64,000 nt of DNA, from the NCBI GenBank assembly GCA_964554875.1, contig CAZKQJ010000009.1, forward strand, positions 1 to 64,000, in the 5' to 3' direction. Both the position numbers and the translations under genes were made by a program. The stretch is from Marispirochaeta sp964554875 (GTDB taxonomy: Bacteria; Spirochaetota; Spirochaetia; JC444; Marispirochaetaceae). Each line of letters begins with the position of its first letter. Position 1 is the stretch's first letter. Shown piece by piece: positions 51,176-59,190 of the stretch. The notes beneath the pieces are model-generated. The model made no database searches. It was not told the DNA's origin and saw only the letters and a program-made list of their open reading frames with translations.

Positions 51176-51227
51176 ATTGTATACCAACAATATTTTTTAT
51201 TCTAAAATCAAATAATACATCTGTCAA
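51176..51227 (-). promoter_or_regulatory. Promoter and operator of the tctCBA operon
   Basis: Minus-strand TTGACA (51222-51227), 17 bp spacer, TAGAAT (51199-51204). Downstream lies ATTGTATACCAACAAT (plus-strand reading, 51176-51191), sharing TTGTATACC with the sites at 47651 and 51327. Confidence 0.65.
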
Positions 51228-51308
51228 CAATAAACGTATCAGTTTACAGGATCTTTTAGCCTTGAAGAGACTTCCGACACAGCGTATAATTCCTGAACGG
51301 TATTTTAA

Positions 51309-51342
51309 ATGAATACGATATTCATGTTTTTGTATACCAATC
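51309..51342 (+). promoter_or_regulatory. Operator region before the LarA-like gene
   Basis: Two elements: the palindrome ATGAATA-CGA-TATTCAT (51309-51325) and TTTTTGTATACCAATC (51327-51342), the third copy of the TTGTATACC motif. A TTGACA follows at 51344-51349 but is too close to the gene to be its -35. Confidence 0.5.
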
Positions 51343-51369
51343 TTGACAATACATCAAGCAGGAGAGTAT

Positions 51370-52638
51370 ATGGATTCCATCAGCAAAATCCTTGATCCAA
51401 TGCCCTTACCAAAAATGTACCGCGTGCGCCACCGTATTGAAAGTCCGTCCATTTCCGATATTCCCGGCGAAGTCCGTACGCAGCTGGCCAGCCGGAAAGC
51501 ACTGGCAGGAGTGCAGAAAGGACAAAGAATAGCAATAACCGTGGGCAGCCGGGGAATCGTCAATCAGCCCCTGCTTGTAAAAACCCTGGTGGAAGAGCTC
51601 AAAAAAGCCGGTGCCGAACCATTCCTTATTCCCGCAATGGGGAGTCACGGCGGCGCCACCGCGGAAGGACAGATCGAAATTCTCCGGGATCTTGGTTTTA
51701 CCGAGGAATACACTGGCGCACCCATACGGGCAAGCATGGAAACTGTACAAATCGGAGAGACCCCCTCGGGCCTTCCGGTATATATCGACAGATACGCCCA
51801 CGAAGCCGACGGAATAATCCTGGTAAACCGCGTAAAGGTTCACACCTCCTTTACGGGCGAGATTGAAAGCGGACTGATCAAGATGAGCGTCATAGGGCTG
51901 GGAAAACAGAAGGGCGCGGAAATATGTCACGAGCTGGGATTTGGGCAGATGGAACCCCGCCTGCTGGAAATCTCCCGGACAATACTCGAGAAGGCTCCAA
52001 TTCTGTTCGGGCTGGCCCTTCTGGAAAACGGGCAGCACGAAACAGCGGAAATTCACGTGATTCCCCGGGAAGAGATAGAAAAGAAAGAGCTCGAACTTCA
52101 AAAACGGGCCAAGGAACTCCTTGCCCGGGTACCCTTCAAGGAACTGGAGGCACTGATAATCGACCGCATAGGCAAGGAAATCAGCGGGGCGGGACTGGAC
52201 CCCAACGTGGTGGGCCGCTATCATACCGGCCTCGGCAGCGGAGGCCCCTCGGTAACCCGGATAAGCATCCTTGATATTACTGAAGCCTCCCACGGTAACG
52301 GCTGCGGCCTGGGAATCGGGGATTTTACAACCCGACGGGCCTTTGAAAAGTTCGATTTTGCCGCCTCCTACCCCAACTCATTGACCTCGAATGTGACAGT
52401 TTCATCAAAAATCCCCCTGGTCATGAAGAACGATCGCCAGGCAATTCAGGCGGCAATAAAAACCTGCCTTCTGTGGGACAAAAGCAGGGCCCGGCTGGTG
52501 CGGATACACGATACCCTCTCGCTGGAAGAGTTCGAAGTCTCGGAAACCCTGCTTAAAGAGGTGAAAGAGAACCCCAACCTGGAGGTGCTGGAAGGTCCCT
52601 ACGATTTCCGCTTTGACGGAAATGGTAATTTGATGTAA
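51370..52638 (+). CDS. LarA-like nickel-pincer-family isomerase (DUF2088)
   Basis: A 422-residue protein resembling lactate racemase LarA and its broad superfamily, whose members racemise or epimerise 2-hydroxy acids with a nickel-pincer nucleotide made by LarB, LarC and LarE. Seen in sequence: MGSHGGATAEG, VNRVKVHTSFTG and a lysine in SVIGLGKQKGAE, the position at which the pincer is usually attached. None of larBCE is in the window. It shares an operator with the transporter and the aldolase operon, so it probably converts the imported acid to the isomer used by the D-hydroxyacid dehydrogenase. ATG 51370 follows GGAG. Confidence 0.78.
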   Translation: MDSISKILDPMPLPKMYRVRHRIESPSISDIPGEVRTQLASRKALAGVQKGQRIAITVGSRGIVNQPLLVKTLVEELKKAGAEPFLIPAMGSHGGATAEGQIEILRDLGFTEEYTGAPIRASMETVQIGETPSGLPVYIDRYAHEADGIILVNRVKVHTSFTGEIESGLIKMSVIGLGKQKGAEICHELGFGQMEPRLLEISRTILEKAPILFGLALLENGQHETAEIHVIPREEIEKKELELQKRAKELLARVPFKELEALIIDRIGKEISGAGLDPNVVGRYHTGLGSGGPSVTRISILDITEASHGNGCGLGIGDFTTRRAFEKFDFAASYPNSLTSNVTVSSKIPLVMKNDRQAIQAAIKTCLLWDKSRARLVRIHDTLSLEEFEVSETLLKEVKENPNLEVLEGPYDFRFDGNGNLM

Positions 52639-52653
52639 GCGGTTGTATAAAAC

Positions 52654-52804
52654 CTAGTGTTCAGAATCGTGGGGATAGCTTGAATTGAAGACCGGGAACT
52701 ATTGGGAAATAAGGACATCGTGCGAGTTTTTGCACTGTGCAGCGAGTAAATGTTTTCCTGATATGTCTTTGGTTATAATCCATCCCCACGATTCGGGACA
52801 GTAG
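52654..52804. repeat. MITE-like palindromic repeat, copy 2
   Basis: A 151 bp copy of the element at 163-314, about three quarters identical by eye with one single-base gap. Terminal inverted repeats of 23 bp (20 pairing) carry the same GAATCGTGGGGAT core; TGCGAGTTTTTG and ATATGTCTTTGGT in the interior are also kept. The inner inverted repeat is eroded here. It lies between the LarA-like gene and the tRNA promoter. Confidence 0.85.
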
Positions 52805-52816
52805 CTAAAAAATTGC

Positions 52817-52845
52817 TTGACAGATAACCCCGACTGGGTTTATTT
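52817..52845 (+). promoter_or_regulatory. tRNA-Ala promoter
   Basis: TTGACA at 52817-52822, 17 bp spacer, TTATTT at 52840-52845, ten bases before the first base of the mature tRNA. Confidence 0.65.
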
Positions 52846-52855
52846 AAACCCTATC

Positions 52856-52929
52856 GGGGCTGTAGCTCAGCCGGCTAGAGCGGTTGGTTCGCAATCAACA
52901 GGTCGTGGGTTCGACTCCCATCAGCTCCA
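52856..52929 (+). tRNA. tRNA-Ala (anticodon CGC)
   Basis: A 74-base cloverleaf. The acceptor stem GGGGCTG pairs with CAGCTCC and contains G3-U70, the alanine identity pair. D-arm is GCTC/GAGC, anticodon stem GTTGG/TCAAC with loop TTCGCAA giving anticodon CGC (codon GCG), and T-arm GTGGG-TTCGACT-CCCAT. The discriminator base is A and CCA is not encoded. A terminator follows immediately, and the 3' end sequence is repeated 186 bp downstream. Confidence 0.95.
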
Positions 52930-52930
52930 G

Positions 52931-52971
52931 AACGAAAAAAGGTCTGCCGGTACGGTGGACCTTTTTTCGTT
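52931..52971 (+). terminator. tRNA terminator
   Basis: A perfect 14 bp stem (52931-52944 with 52958-52971) whose 3' arm carries a run of six T residues, directly after the tRNA. Confidence 0.92.
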
Positions 52972-52981
52972 AAAGGGAAAA

Positions 52982-53118
52982 GATGGGAGTCGAAACGAAG
53001 TGAGCGCCGAGCAGGTGCGAGGAAAAGCGCACAGGATGTGCGCGGCAGCAAACGAAGGCGGCTCGGAGACCGGCGACAGGACGTCGACGGTCGGAGAGGA
53101 CTCCCATCAGCTCCAGAA
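52982..53118. repeat. tRNA-associated structured element ending in a copy of the tRNA 3' end
   Basis: The segment opens with an inverted copy of the tRNA T-arm (GATGGGAGTCGAA, 52982-52994) and closes with a direct copy of the tRNA 3' end (GACTCCCATCAGCTCCAGAA, 53099-53118, identical to 52913-52932). The ends therefore form a GATGGGAGTC/GACTCCCATC stem, with nested stems CCGAGC/GCTCGG (53007-53012, 53061-53066) and GCGCAC/GTGCGC (53027-53032, 53038-53043). This could be a small mobile element that inserts at tRNA 3' ends and restores them, or a structured RNA. Confidence 0.75.
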
Positions 53119-53148
53119 AAAGCGACGCCATCAAGGGCGCCGCTTTTT
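53117..53148 (+). terminator. Second terminator downstream of tRNA-Ala
   Basis: A 13 bp stem with one mismatch (53117-53129 with 53136-53148) ending in five T residues, directly after the repeated tRNA 3' end. It may be the original tRNA terminator, displaced by the inserted element. Confidence 0.8.
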
Positions 53149-53174
53149 GATGGGGCAATAACCATTCGAAGGCC

Positions 53175-53654
53175 TTAATTCTGTGCCATCTCCATGAATC
53201 TTTCGTAGAGTTCGGAATCCTGCTGCAGAGAGGCTCCAATCGTATTGAACTTTTCTATGGAGAGACCGGCGTCGGCGATCGTGTCGATCATCTTCTCTCG
53301 CATGCTGTTCTGCAGCCCGTTGATCTGGTCAACCAGACCTTCAAATTCCTTACGCTCTGTACTGCTCATGCCTGCCAGCTGCTCGGAATCCTGACGCATA
53401 TGGGCCTGATACAGTTCATTAAAGGATTGCTGGCTGAAATTTGACTCCTGAACCAGACCGTTTACATCATCATTCAGTTCCTGCTGAATTTTCTGAACCC
53501 CCTGGTAGGCATCGACAAAACCCGACAATTCCCTGTCAGATACATCTACCGGGTCCTGGGGTTGAGGAGACTGTAGTGTCTGGGCAGATACGACCAGATT
53601 CATGGATAAAGCTGCAGCAACTGCAACAAGAGTAATCAAGAATTTCCTTTTCAT
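53175..53654 (-). CDS. Exported DUF4168-type small protein
   Basis: A 159-residue protein with a signal peptide ending VVSAQ. The mature part is mostly helical, with Gln/Glu-rich stretches (GFVDAYQGVQKIQQEL, EKFNTIGASLQQDSELYERF) that recall the DUF4168 family of periplasmic or surface proteins of unknown function. AGGGAG lies eight bases before the ATG. It is monocistronic; its stop is 27 bp from the terminator hairpin of the tRNA region, which could also act on this strand. Confidence 0.7.
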   Translation of the reverse strand: MKRKFLITLVAVAAALSMNLVVSAQTLQSPQPQDPVDVSDRELSGFVDAYQGVQKIQQELNDDVNGLVQESNFSQQSFNELYQAHMRQDSEQLAGMSSTERKEFEGLVDQINGLQNSMREKMIDTIADAGLSIEKFNTIGASLQQDSELYERFMEMAQN

Positions 53655-53820
53655 ATGGATTCTCCCTTAAAACATATTGATCCTGCGGCCTACCGCCGCA
53701 GGGGAATATCACTTACGGTGTATTCCCTCTATGCGGGATCAAGATACCAGGCTTGTGTCCGGGATTTATTGTAGGATTGTTAAGATTGTGCAAAGATGCC
53801 TTCCGGCTGGCGCAAATAGC

Positions 53821-53850
53821 TTGTGATTACGATTTCCAAGCGGATATAGT
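53821..53850 (+). promoter_or_regulatory. Promoter placing the start site at the YD-like gene ATG
   Basis: TTGTGA (53821-53826), 18 bp spacer, TATAGT (53845-53850). Seven bases on is 53857, the A of the start codon. No Shine-Dalgarno sequence is present, so a leaderless mRNA is predicted. The 200 bp gap before it holds nothing else I can name. Confidence 0.55.
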
Positions 53851-53856
53851 GTTTGC

Positions 53857-54816
53857 ATGGGACGATACAGTGTGCCTGTTTTTCTGTTACTGGCAATAAT
53901 TCTTTCATCCTTTTCATGCTTCGCAATAGAGATCGACATACCCGATAAGGCTCTTCCGCCTAATGTAAAAACCTTATCCAGATACGAGATTCTTGACGAT
54001 CAAACTGGTCGAAAGCAACACCAGCTGATTGAAAGAACCATATACGACCGTCTTGGTCGTCCGCAAAGAGAGATTGTTCGACGGGACGCTTCAGCATTCT
54101 GGACTGTTCACTACGTGTACAAAAATAACCTGCTGGCAGAAAAATACGCACTTGACCGGCAGGATACGACCGTATGGTCGATAGACTATAGTTATGACCG
54201 GAAAGGCCGCCTGCTGCAGGAAACCCACTCCAACAGGTACGGACAGCCGGACTACACCGTGATACATGAATACTCAGCTGACCGGACAGAAACCATGGCA
54301 TATGGTCCTGATGGCTCTGTTCAATGGAGACGCAAAACAGTAGAACTCAAAAAGGGTAAAGTTCGGGAAATTTCATACTATTATCCCGACGGGACCCGCA
54401 TCAAGGGAGTCGTTGAAACATATAATGTAAGGGGAAAAATAATCAAGGAGACTCATATTGATGAAATCGGTACGGTCTATCGCCGCATAATCACAGAATA
54501 TGATGAATTGGGACGGGTTACCGGCAGAACAGTGTATGATGACCGCGGAAGCATTCATCGCCAGGTATGGCTGCAGTATCTGGACAACGGCCACATCGGG
54601 ACTGTTCGCCAGGTTCTGCCCCAGGAGAACAGGGTTGAATCAATGGAGTACGACTACCAGCTTGATCATCGAGGCGTCTGGACTTCCCGGCAGGAGAAAA
54701 TCACTATCCGGCGTAGGGAGAGTTCTGAACCTCTTGTCCAGATAAAAGAGGAGCTGCGGGATATCGAGTATTTCAGCTCCGATGATTCCGAAGAGGCCGG
54801 GAGGAACACGGAATGA
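53857..54816 (+). CDS. Exported protein with YD/RHS-like repeats
   Basis: A 319-residue protein with a signal peptide (VPVFLLLAIILSSFSCFA). From about residue 40 it carries some eight repeats of 20-30 residues of the kind YDRLGRPQRE, YDRKGRLLQET, YDELGRVTGRT, which resemble YD repeats of RHS proteins and form beta structure. No enzyme domain is seen. Its stop overlaps the start of the histidine kinase gene by four bases, so the two are translationally coupled, and it may act as a periplasmic or surface input partner of the kinase. The serine-acidic tail is low complexity. Confidence 0.75.
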   Translation: MGRYSVPVFLLLAIILSSFSCFAIEIDIPDKALPPNVKTLSRYEILDDQTGRKQHQLIERTIYDRLGRPQREIVRRDASAFWTVHYVYKNNLLAEKYALDRQDTTVWSIDYSYDRKGRLLQETHSNRYGQPDYTVIHEYSADRTETMAYGPDGSVQWRRKTVELKKGKVREISYYYPDGTRIKGVVETYNVRGKIIKETHIDEIGTVYRRIITEYDELGRVTGRTVYDDRGSIHRQVWLQYLDNGHIGTVRQVLPQENRVESMEYDYQLDHRGVWTSRQEKITIRRRESSEPLVQIKEELRDIEYFSSDDSEEAGRNTE

Positions 54817-56165
54817 AAAGAAGTCTGTTTTCCGAGTCGTTTTCCTATATCTTCATCTCCATTCTTCTGGCCGTCGCGCTTCTTTCGGGGATATTCTTTA
54901 TCAGCATACGCAGATCCGTTTCAGCCTGGAATGTCAACAGAGGCCAGCGGCTGGAAAACCTGATTCTGCCGATGCTAAATGCTGCATATCGCAGCCACGG
55001 CATTCTTGACGAGATTACCATACATCAGGAGGTGTCCCCTTTTCTGACAAGTAACGTTTTTGCCTATGTTTTTGATACAAACAGGAAACCGATTTATATC
55101 TATTCCCAGGGCGGCCGGGTTCCCCTTTACGACCGTCATGCCCTGGAGAATGCCCTGGAACGTCTGGGGGCACGCGAACGTCCACTTACAGCAGTAATAG
55201 GTGACGGCGAAATAATCGCCTATCTCGCAGCGGATACCCTGGGTTTTTCTCATGATATCGCGAACCGGCGTTTTCTTCAGAGTGTGTTTTCTTTTATCGG
55301 ATGGGGAGGCGCCATTGCCGTTATAGTGGCCCTGACGGCGGCATACATTTTTTCCAAGATACTCTCCCGTCAGGCGCGGCTTCTGGTTTACGGACTTCAG
55401 CTGCTGAGCAGCGGGCACAGGGAAGTCGAATTTCCCTTTCCCCAGTCGGAAGAGATGAACGCGATTGCGGAATCCGCCAGACAGCTCCAGAAACAGCTGC
55501 AGAAGGAGGAGCAGCTGCGGCGGCAATGGGCGGAAGACATTGCTCATGATCTGCGCACCCCCGTTTCCGCCCTCATGGTCCAGCTTGAAGGTCTTACGGA
55601 GGGGGTATTCCTTCCGACACATAAGCGACTGGAAGCCCTCTACAAGGAAATTCAGCGAATCGACCTTCTGGTAAAGGATCTGCGGGAACTCAATAAGGTG
55701 GAATCTCCGGAAATTCGCCTGAAAAAAGAGCGAATCGAGCTCCACTCCTTTCTGCAGGGTTTCACAGATATTCCGGCAAGGAGGAAACTGGCGGAAGGAG
55801 AGATCCGCATACACTGCACGCTAAGCGAATGCACAGCCGACCAAAATTTCCTTTCCCGGGCAATAGACAATGGCCTGCAGAATGCTCTTGTATACAGAGA
55901 AAAGGACACCCCGGTAAATATTGACGTGTATAAACAGGATGCTGTAATCGTGTTCGATATCAGCAATCAGGGCACCATAGACCCCGAGATGACGGACCGG
56001 TTTTTTGAGCGTCTCTACAGAGGAAGCAGGTCCAGAACAGAACCCGGCTCGGGCCTTGGACTTCCAATAACCAGAGGTATCATGCGCGCCCACGGAGGCG
56101 ACGCGATCATGAAACAGATCGATCAGACAACCCATCTTATTCTGACCCTGCCGGATATCTCCTGA
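54813..56165 (+). CDS. Membrane sensor histidine kinase
   Basis: A 450-residue kinase: membrane helix near 12-30, periplasmic sensor of about 125 residues, second helix near 160-180, HAMP-like linker, then the H box AEDIAHDLRTPVSAL, N box AIDNGLQNAL and G box GSGLGLPITRG. It should phosphorylate a response regulator of the OmpR class. The only regulator nearby is encoded convergently 40 bp downstream, on the other strand. Coupled to the upstream YD-like gene by an ATGA overlap. Confidence 0.92.
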   Translation: MKRSLFSESFSYIFISILLAVALLSGIFFISIRRSVSAWNVNRGQRLENLILPMLNAAYRSHGILDEITIHQEVSPFLTSNVFAYVFDTNRKPIYIYSQGGRVPLYDRHALENALERLGARERPLTAVIGDGEIIAYLAADTLGFSHDIANRRFLQSVFSFIGWGGAIAVIVALTAAYIFSKILSRQARLLVYGLQLLSSGHREVEFPFPQSEEMNAIAESARQLQKQLQKEEQLRRQWAEDIAHDLRTPVSALMVQLEGLTEGVFLPTHKRLEALYKEIQRIDLLVKDLRELNKVESPEIRLKKERIELHSFLQGFTDIPARRKLAEGEIRIHCTLSECTADQNFLSRAIDNGLQNALVYREKDTPVNIDVYKQDAVIVFDISNQGTIDPEMTDRFFERLYRGSRSRTEPGSGLGLPITRGIMRAHGGDAIMKQIDQTTHLILTLPDIS

Positions 56166-56204
56166 TTGATTCCCCCGGTTTCCGAGGGAAATTCAGGACA
56201 GACC

Positions 56205-56906
56205 TCAGGCTTTTCTAAGCCCTGCAAAGCGGTATCCGAAGCTGCGCACTGTTTCTATCCAGTCACCGCCTCCAAGCTGTGAACGGAGATTGGCAATATG
56301 GGTATCCACCGTTCGTTCCGAACCGCTGTAGAGGTACCCAAGGCACTCTCCCAGAAGGGTATCCCGGGAAACCGCCTGTTCGGGCCGTTCAGCGAGAAAA
56401 GTAAGAATATTCCATTCCGTTGCGGTCAAATTACGTTCCTCGCCGTCAGCGGAAACCTTCCGGGCACGTAAATCGATGATGAGTCTGTGCTCACCCAGCG
56501 CATACACACGGGGGTCCTCTGCTTCTTCTTCTTTCGTATCTGATGCCGTGACGCGTCTCAACAGGGCAGCCACCCTCAGCAGGAGTTCCTTGTTTGAAAA
56601 AGGTTTGACCACGTAATCGTCTCCGCCAACCTCGAAACCCATAATACGGTCAGACTCATCCTCCCGGGCGGTAAGAAAAAGGATCGGGACATCCCAGGAT
56701 TCCCGTATTTCCCTGGCAAATATAAAACCGTTCCCGTCGGGAAGCATGACATCCAGGAGTATAATATCAGGCAGGCGATGAGCAAGGGCCTCCCTGATAC
56801 TTTGAATATCAGGAAAGCCCGAGACCTCATACCCGTTTATCTGGAAGTATTCTGCAACACCGTTACGAATCAGATCATTGTCTTCGACTATGTAAACAAG
56901 ACTCAT
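56205..56906 (-). CDS. OmpR-family response regulator
   Basis: A 233-residue regulator with a receiver domain (VEDND acidic pair, phosphoacceptor Asp in LLDVMLPDGNG, Lys in YVVKPFSNKE) and a winged-helix DNA-binding domain (ERTVDTHIANLRSQLG). Start ATG 56906 gives the usual family N-terminus; a TTG 21 bp upstream overlaps the stop of the NAD-epimerase gene. It is cotranscribed with that gene, not with the kinase that lies convergent to it, an unusual arrangement for a cognate pair. Confidence 0.92.
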   Translation of the reverse strand: MSLVYIVEDNDLIRNGVAEYFQINGYEVSGFPDIQSIREALAHRLPDIILLDVMLPDGNGFIFAREIRESWDVPILFLTAREDESDRIMGFEVGGDDYVVKPFSNKELLLRVAALLRRVTASDTKEEEAEDPRVYALGEHRLIIDLRARKVSADGEERNLTATEWNILTFLAERPEQAVSRDTLLGECLGYLYSGSERTVDTHIANLRSQLGGGDWIETVRSFGYRFAGLRKA

Positions 56907-56923
56907 GCGTTCACCGCAGGTTC

Positions 56924-57829
56924 TCAATGGTTCTGCAGCTTATTAACCTCCTCCCGCCAGTTGTGCTGCTCCCTGAACCCCAGGATTTCCCGGGCCTTTT
57001 TATTGGAAAGGGGGGCTTCATCCCCGGGTATCGGCCTGGTCAGAGGGACTCCGGGTGACCAGCGGCCGAGGAACTCTTCGGTAGGAATGTCCGCAGTTAT
57101 TGTGTCGTTTACGGCATTGAAAACCTGGAATCCCAGTCCGCCTTTTTCCAGGCAGAGATGCACAATCTGCGCCAGGTCTCGGACATCCACATAACTCCAG
57201 GCATTCCGTTTGCGGGAAGGCGGGTCCGCAAGGAATCCGGGAAATCGATTGTACTCATGAGGTTCAATTACATTTCCGATTCGCAGGGCGTAGACATCCG
57301 CCTTGAACCTGGCAGCGAAAGCCCGGGCGGTCCGCTCGTTTACCACCTTGGACAGTCCGTAGCTGTCCATGGGATCCACATCGTACTCCTCGTCCAGCGG
57401 AAAACTGTGATAATCTGTGTCTCCTTCGGCAAAGCAGACACCGTAGACGGTTTCGCTTGAGGCAATTATGACCTTGCGAATCCCCAGCTTCATGGCGGTC
57501 TCGATAATATTGTAGGTGCCCATGACATTAACCCGGTAGGTCTCGTTATCCGTGTTCATGAGAATCCGTGGAACCGCCGCAAAGTGCACAACCGCATCCA
57601 CAGGTCCCGGAGCGGCTCCGATTTCAAGCCCGTCAAAATCGAAATGGCTTGTCATGGCATTGAAGACCTGCCCGCTGTCGGTTACGTCCCCGATAAGAGT
57701 ATGCACACCCGGAGTATCCAGGGCTTTCAGGTCGAAGTTCAACACACTGTAGCCCTTTCCCACCAGCCAGGGGATTACGTGCTTTCCTGCTTTTCCTGTT
57801 CCGCCGGTAAATAAAATTCTTTTTCCCAC
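56924..57829 (-). CDS. NAD-dependent epimerase/dehydratase (extended SDR)
   Basis: A 301-residue extended SDR. TGGTGKAGKH is the cofactor loop; the catalytic set is the Ser in IASSETVYG and YGLSK (Tyr, Lys). Such enzymes act on nucleotide sugars or sugar acids; the KVNERTARAFAARF stretch resembles uronate dehydrogenases. GTG start with AAGGAG six bases upstream. Its end touches the response regulator gene, so the two share an operon. Confidence 0.9.
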   Translation of the reverse strand: MGKRILFTGGTGKAGKHVIPWLVGKGYSVLNFDLKALDTPGVHTLIGDVTDSGQVFNAMTSHFDFDGLEIGAAPGPVDAVVHFAAVPRILMNTDNETYRVNVMGTYNIIETAMKLGIRKVIIASSETVYGVCFAEGDTDYHSFPLDEEYDVDPMDSYGLSKVVNERTARAFAARFKADVYALRIGNVIEPHEYNRFPGFLADPPSRKRNAWSYVDVRDLAQIVHLCLEKGGLGFQVFNAVNDTITADIPTEEFLGRWSPGVPLTRPIPGDEAPLSNKKAREILGFREQHNWREEVNKLQNH

Positions 57830-57853
57830 TACATTCTCCTTACATATAGTATT

Positions 57854-59182
57854 CTATAATTCCATTATAAGCCGTCCCGATTTGAAGACGCTTATCTTTC
57901 GTGTCGATTCCGATATGGCCACCGCCAGGGCGGAGCTGACCGCAGATATCCCCTGAGCAGCGGCATGCCGAGCACCGAGCCCTGAATGCATTTCTTCGGC
58001 GGTCGGCTGGCCGGACAAATAGGTCCCGGCGGATTCGATTGTGCCGTCTCCGTTGATTATAAAAGCCCCGTCAATGCGGGCAAACTCCTTAACGGTCTCT
58101 TCAATGCTTGGGTCGAGGATATTGCGGTCCTCCCGGGGATATCCGTGAAAGGGATTGGCAATCATCTGCCTCGTATATTGCATGACTCCTTCGTAATCGC
58201 CGACCACAAAAAGGGTCCCCACGGGTTTGCCCTCTCTTCCCTCCACGGCTATCTGCGTCGCCACCTGAAGAACCCGGGTAAAGGTGGAAATTTCCAGGTC
58301 CTCCGGAAATCCCTCGGTTTCAGACGAGAAGGGGATGTCCGCATCTTCAAGGCGGGTCAGCCGTATGGAATCGAGAAAACCGGAGCCCGGCCGGCCGAAG
58401 ACATTGACAATAATATCAGCGGGGCTGAGTACCTTTCGACTGAGAAGATACATCAGGGTAAACTGCACATGAGCGGAACGCTTTACCCCTTTAAAGGGCA
58501 TAACAATGGGACTGTTCTTGTCAAAAGACCCGGGATCAAAACGTCCCTCCCTGCTGGTAACTATAACCGCGTCCGTTCCGTCAACGAGGGATTCAATAAA
58601 CTCATCATCCTCAACGGCGTCGGCATGCAGGATAAGGCGTGCCGATTCAATTGAGTCCCGGATCCTTACTGCTTCGTGAAAAATAAGCGAGGACAGGCCC
58701 AGGCGATCATAGTACAGCCGGTCAGGAGTCTCCTCCGGCTGATGCAGCAGTGACAAAAAGTCTGCGGCGCTTAAGGCGGAGACAAGACGCTTGAGAAGGT
58801 CTTCATCCTGCAGAACCGCCGCCATTTCGCTCAGAATCTTGAGATGTCTTTCCCGTCCTCCCGCAAGGAGTACCACCAGACGTACCGGATTATTCCGGTC
58901 ACTGTCCCAGTCAAGTCCTCCGGGAATAACGGCCACCGCCATTCTGTTTTCTTTACTGCCGGGAATTACCGCATGGGGAACAGCCAGCAGGGGGCTCAAT
59001 CTGGTAGAGAGGGATACCTCCCGTTTCTGAACCAGCACCTCTATCCGGGCTGCATCCATGCCTCCCAGATCTTCAGCCACAGCACCGCAGAGCCGTCGTA
59101 TAACCAAGTCCTTGCTGACCTGTTGATCCGCCGGGTAAATAAATACCGAACCTTCCGATAGCATGCGGCTGAAAATCGTCAT
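57854..59182 (-). CDS. PTS EIIA-diadenylate cyclase fusion (c-di-AMP synthase)
   Basis: A 442-residue three-part protein. Residues 1-150 resemble the PTS fructose/nitrogen EIIA domain, with the phosphorylatable histidine in AVPHAVIPG (His70) and the second conserved histidine near 113. Residues about 158-285 resemble a pyruvate-kinase C-terminal-like domain (AVIVTSREG, IVMPFKG). Residues about 300-442 are a DisA_N diadenylate cyclase domain with DGAFIINGDG and GARHAAAQG, the two catalytic motifs. It should make c-di-AMP, perhaps tuned by phosphorylation of the EIIA domain. ATG 59182 is preferred because a longer frame would begin within the -35 box. Confidence 0.82.
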   Translation of the reverse strand: MTIFSRMLSEGSVFIYPADQQVSKDLVIRRLCGAVAEDLGGMDAARIEVLVQKREVSLSTRLSPLLAVPHAVIPGSKENRMAVAVIPGGLDWDSDRNNPVRLVVLLAGGRERHLKILSEMAAVLQDEDLLKRLVSALSAADFLSLLHQPEETPDRLYYDRLGLSSLIFHEAVRIRDSIESARLILHADAVEDDEFIESLVDGTDAVIVTSREGRFDPGSFDKNSPIVMPFKGVKRSAHVQFTLMYLLSRKVLSPADIIVNVFGRPGSGFLDSIRLTRLEDADIPFSSETEGFPEDLEISTFTRVLQVATQIAVEGREGKPVGTLFVVGDYEGVMQYTRQMIANPFHGYPREDRNILDPSIEETVKEFARIDGAFIINGDGTIESAGTYLSGQPTAEEMHSGLGARHAAAQGISAVSSALAVAISESTRKISVFKSGRLIMEL

Positions 59183-59190
59183 TACCTTCA

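Noticed and set aside
51344..51349. TTGACA as -35 of the LarA-like gene
   Set aside because: The ATG is only about 20 bp further on, leaving no room for a -10 and leader; the real promoter is probably upstream at the operator.
52817..53161. A 114-codon frame covering tRNA-Ala and the downstream element
   Set aside because: It begins in the tRNA promoter and reads through the tRNA and two terminators; the DNA is explained by structured RNA features.
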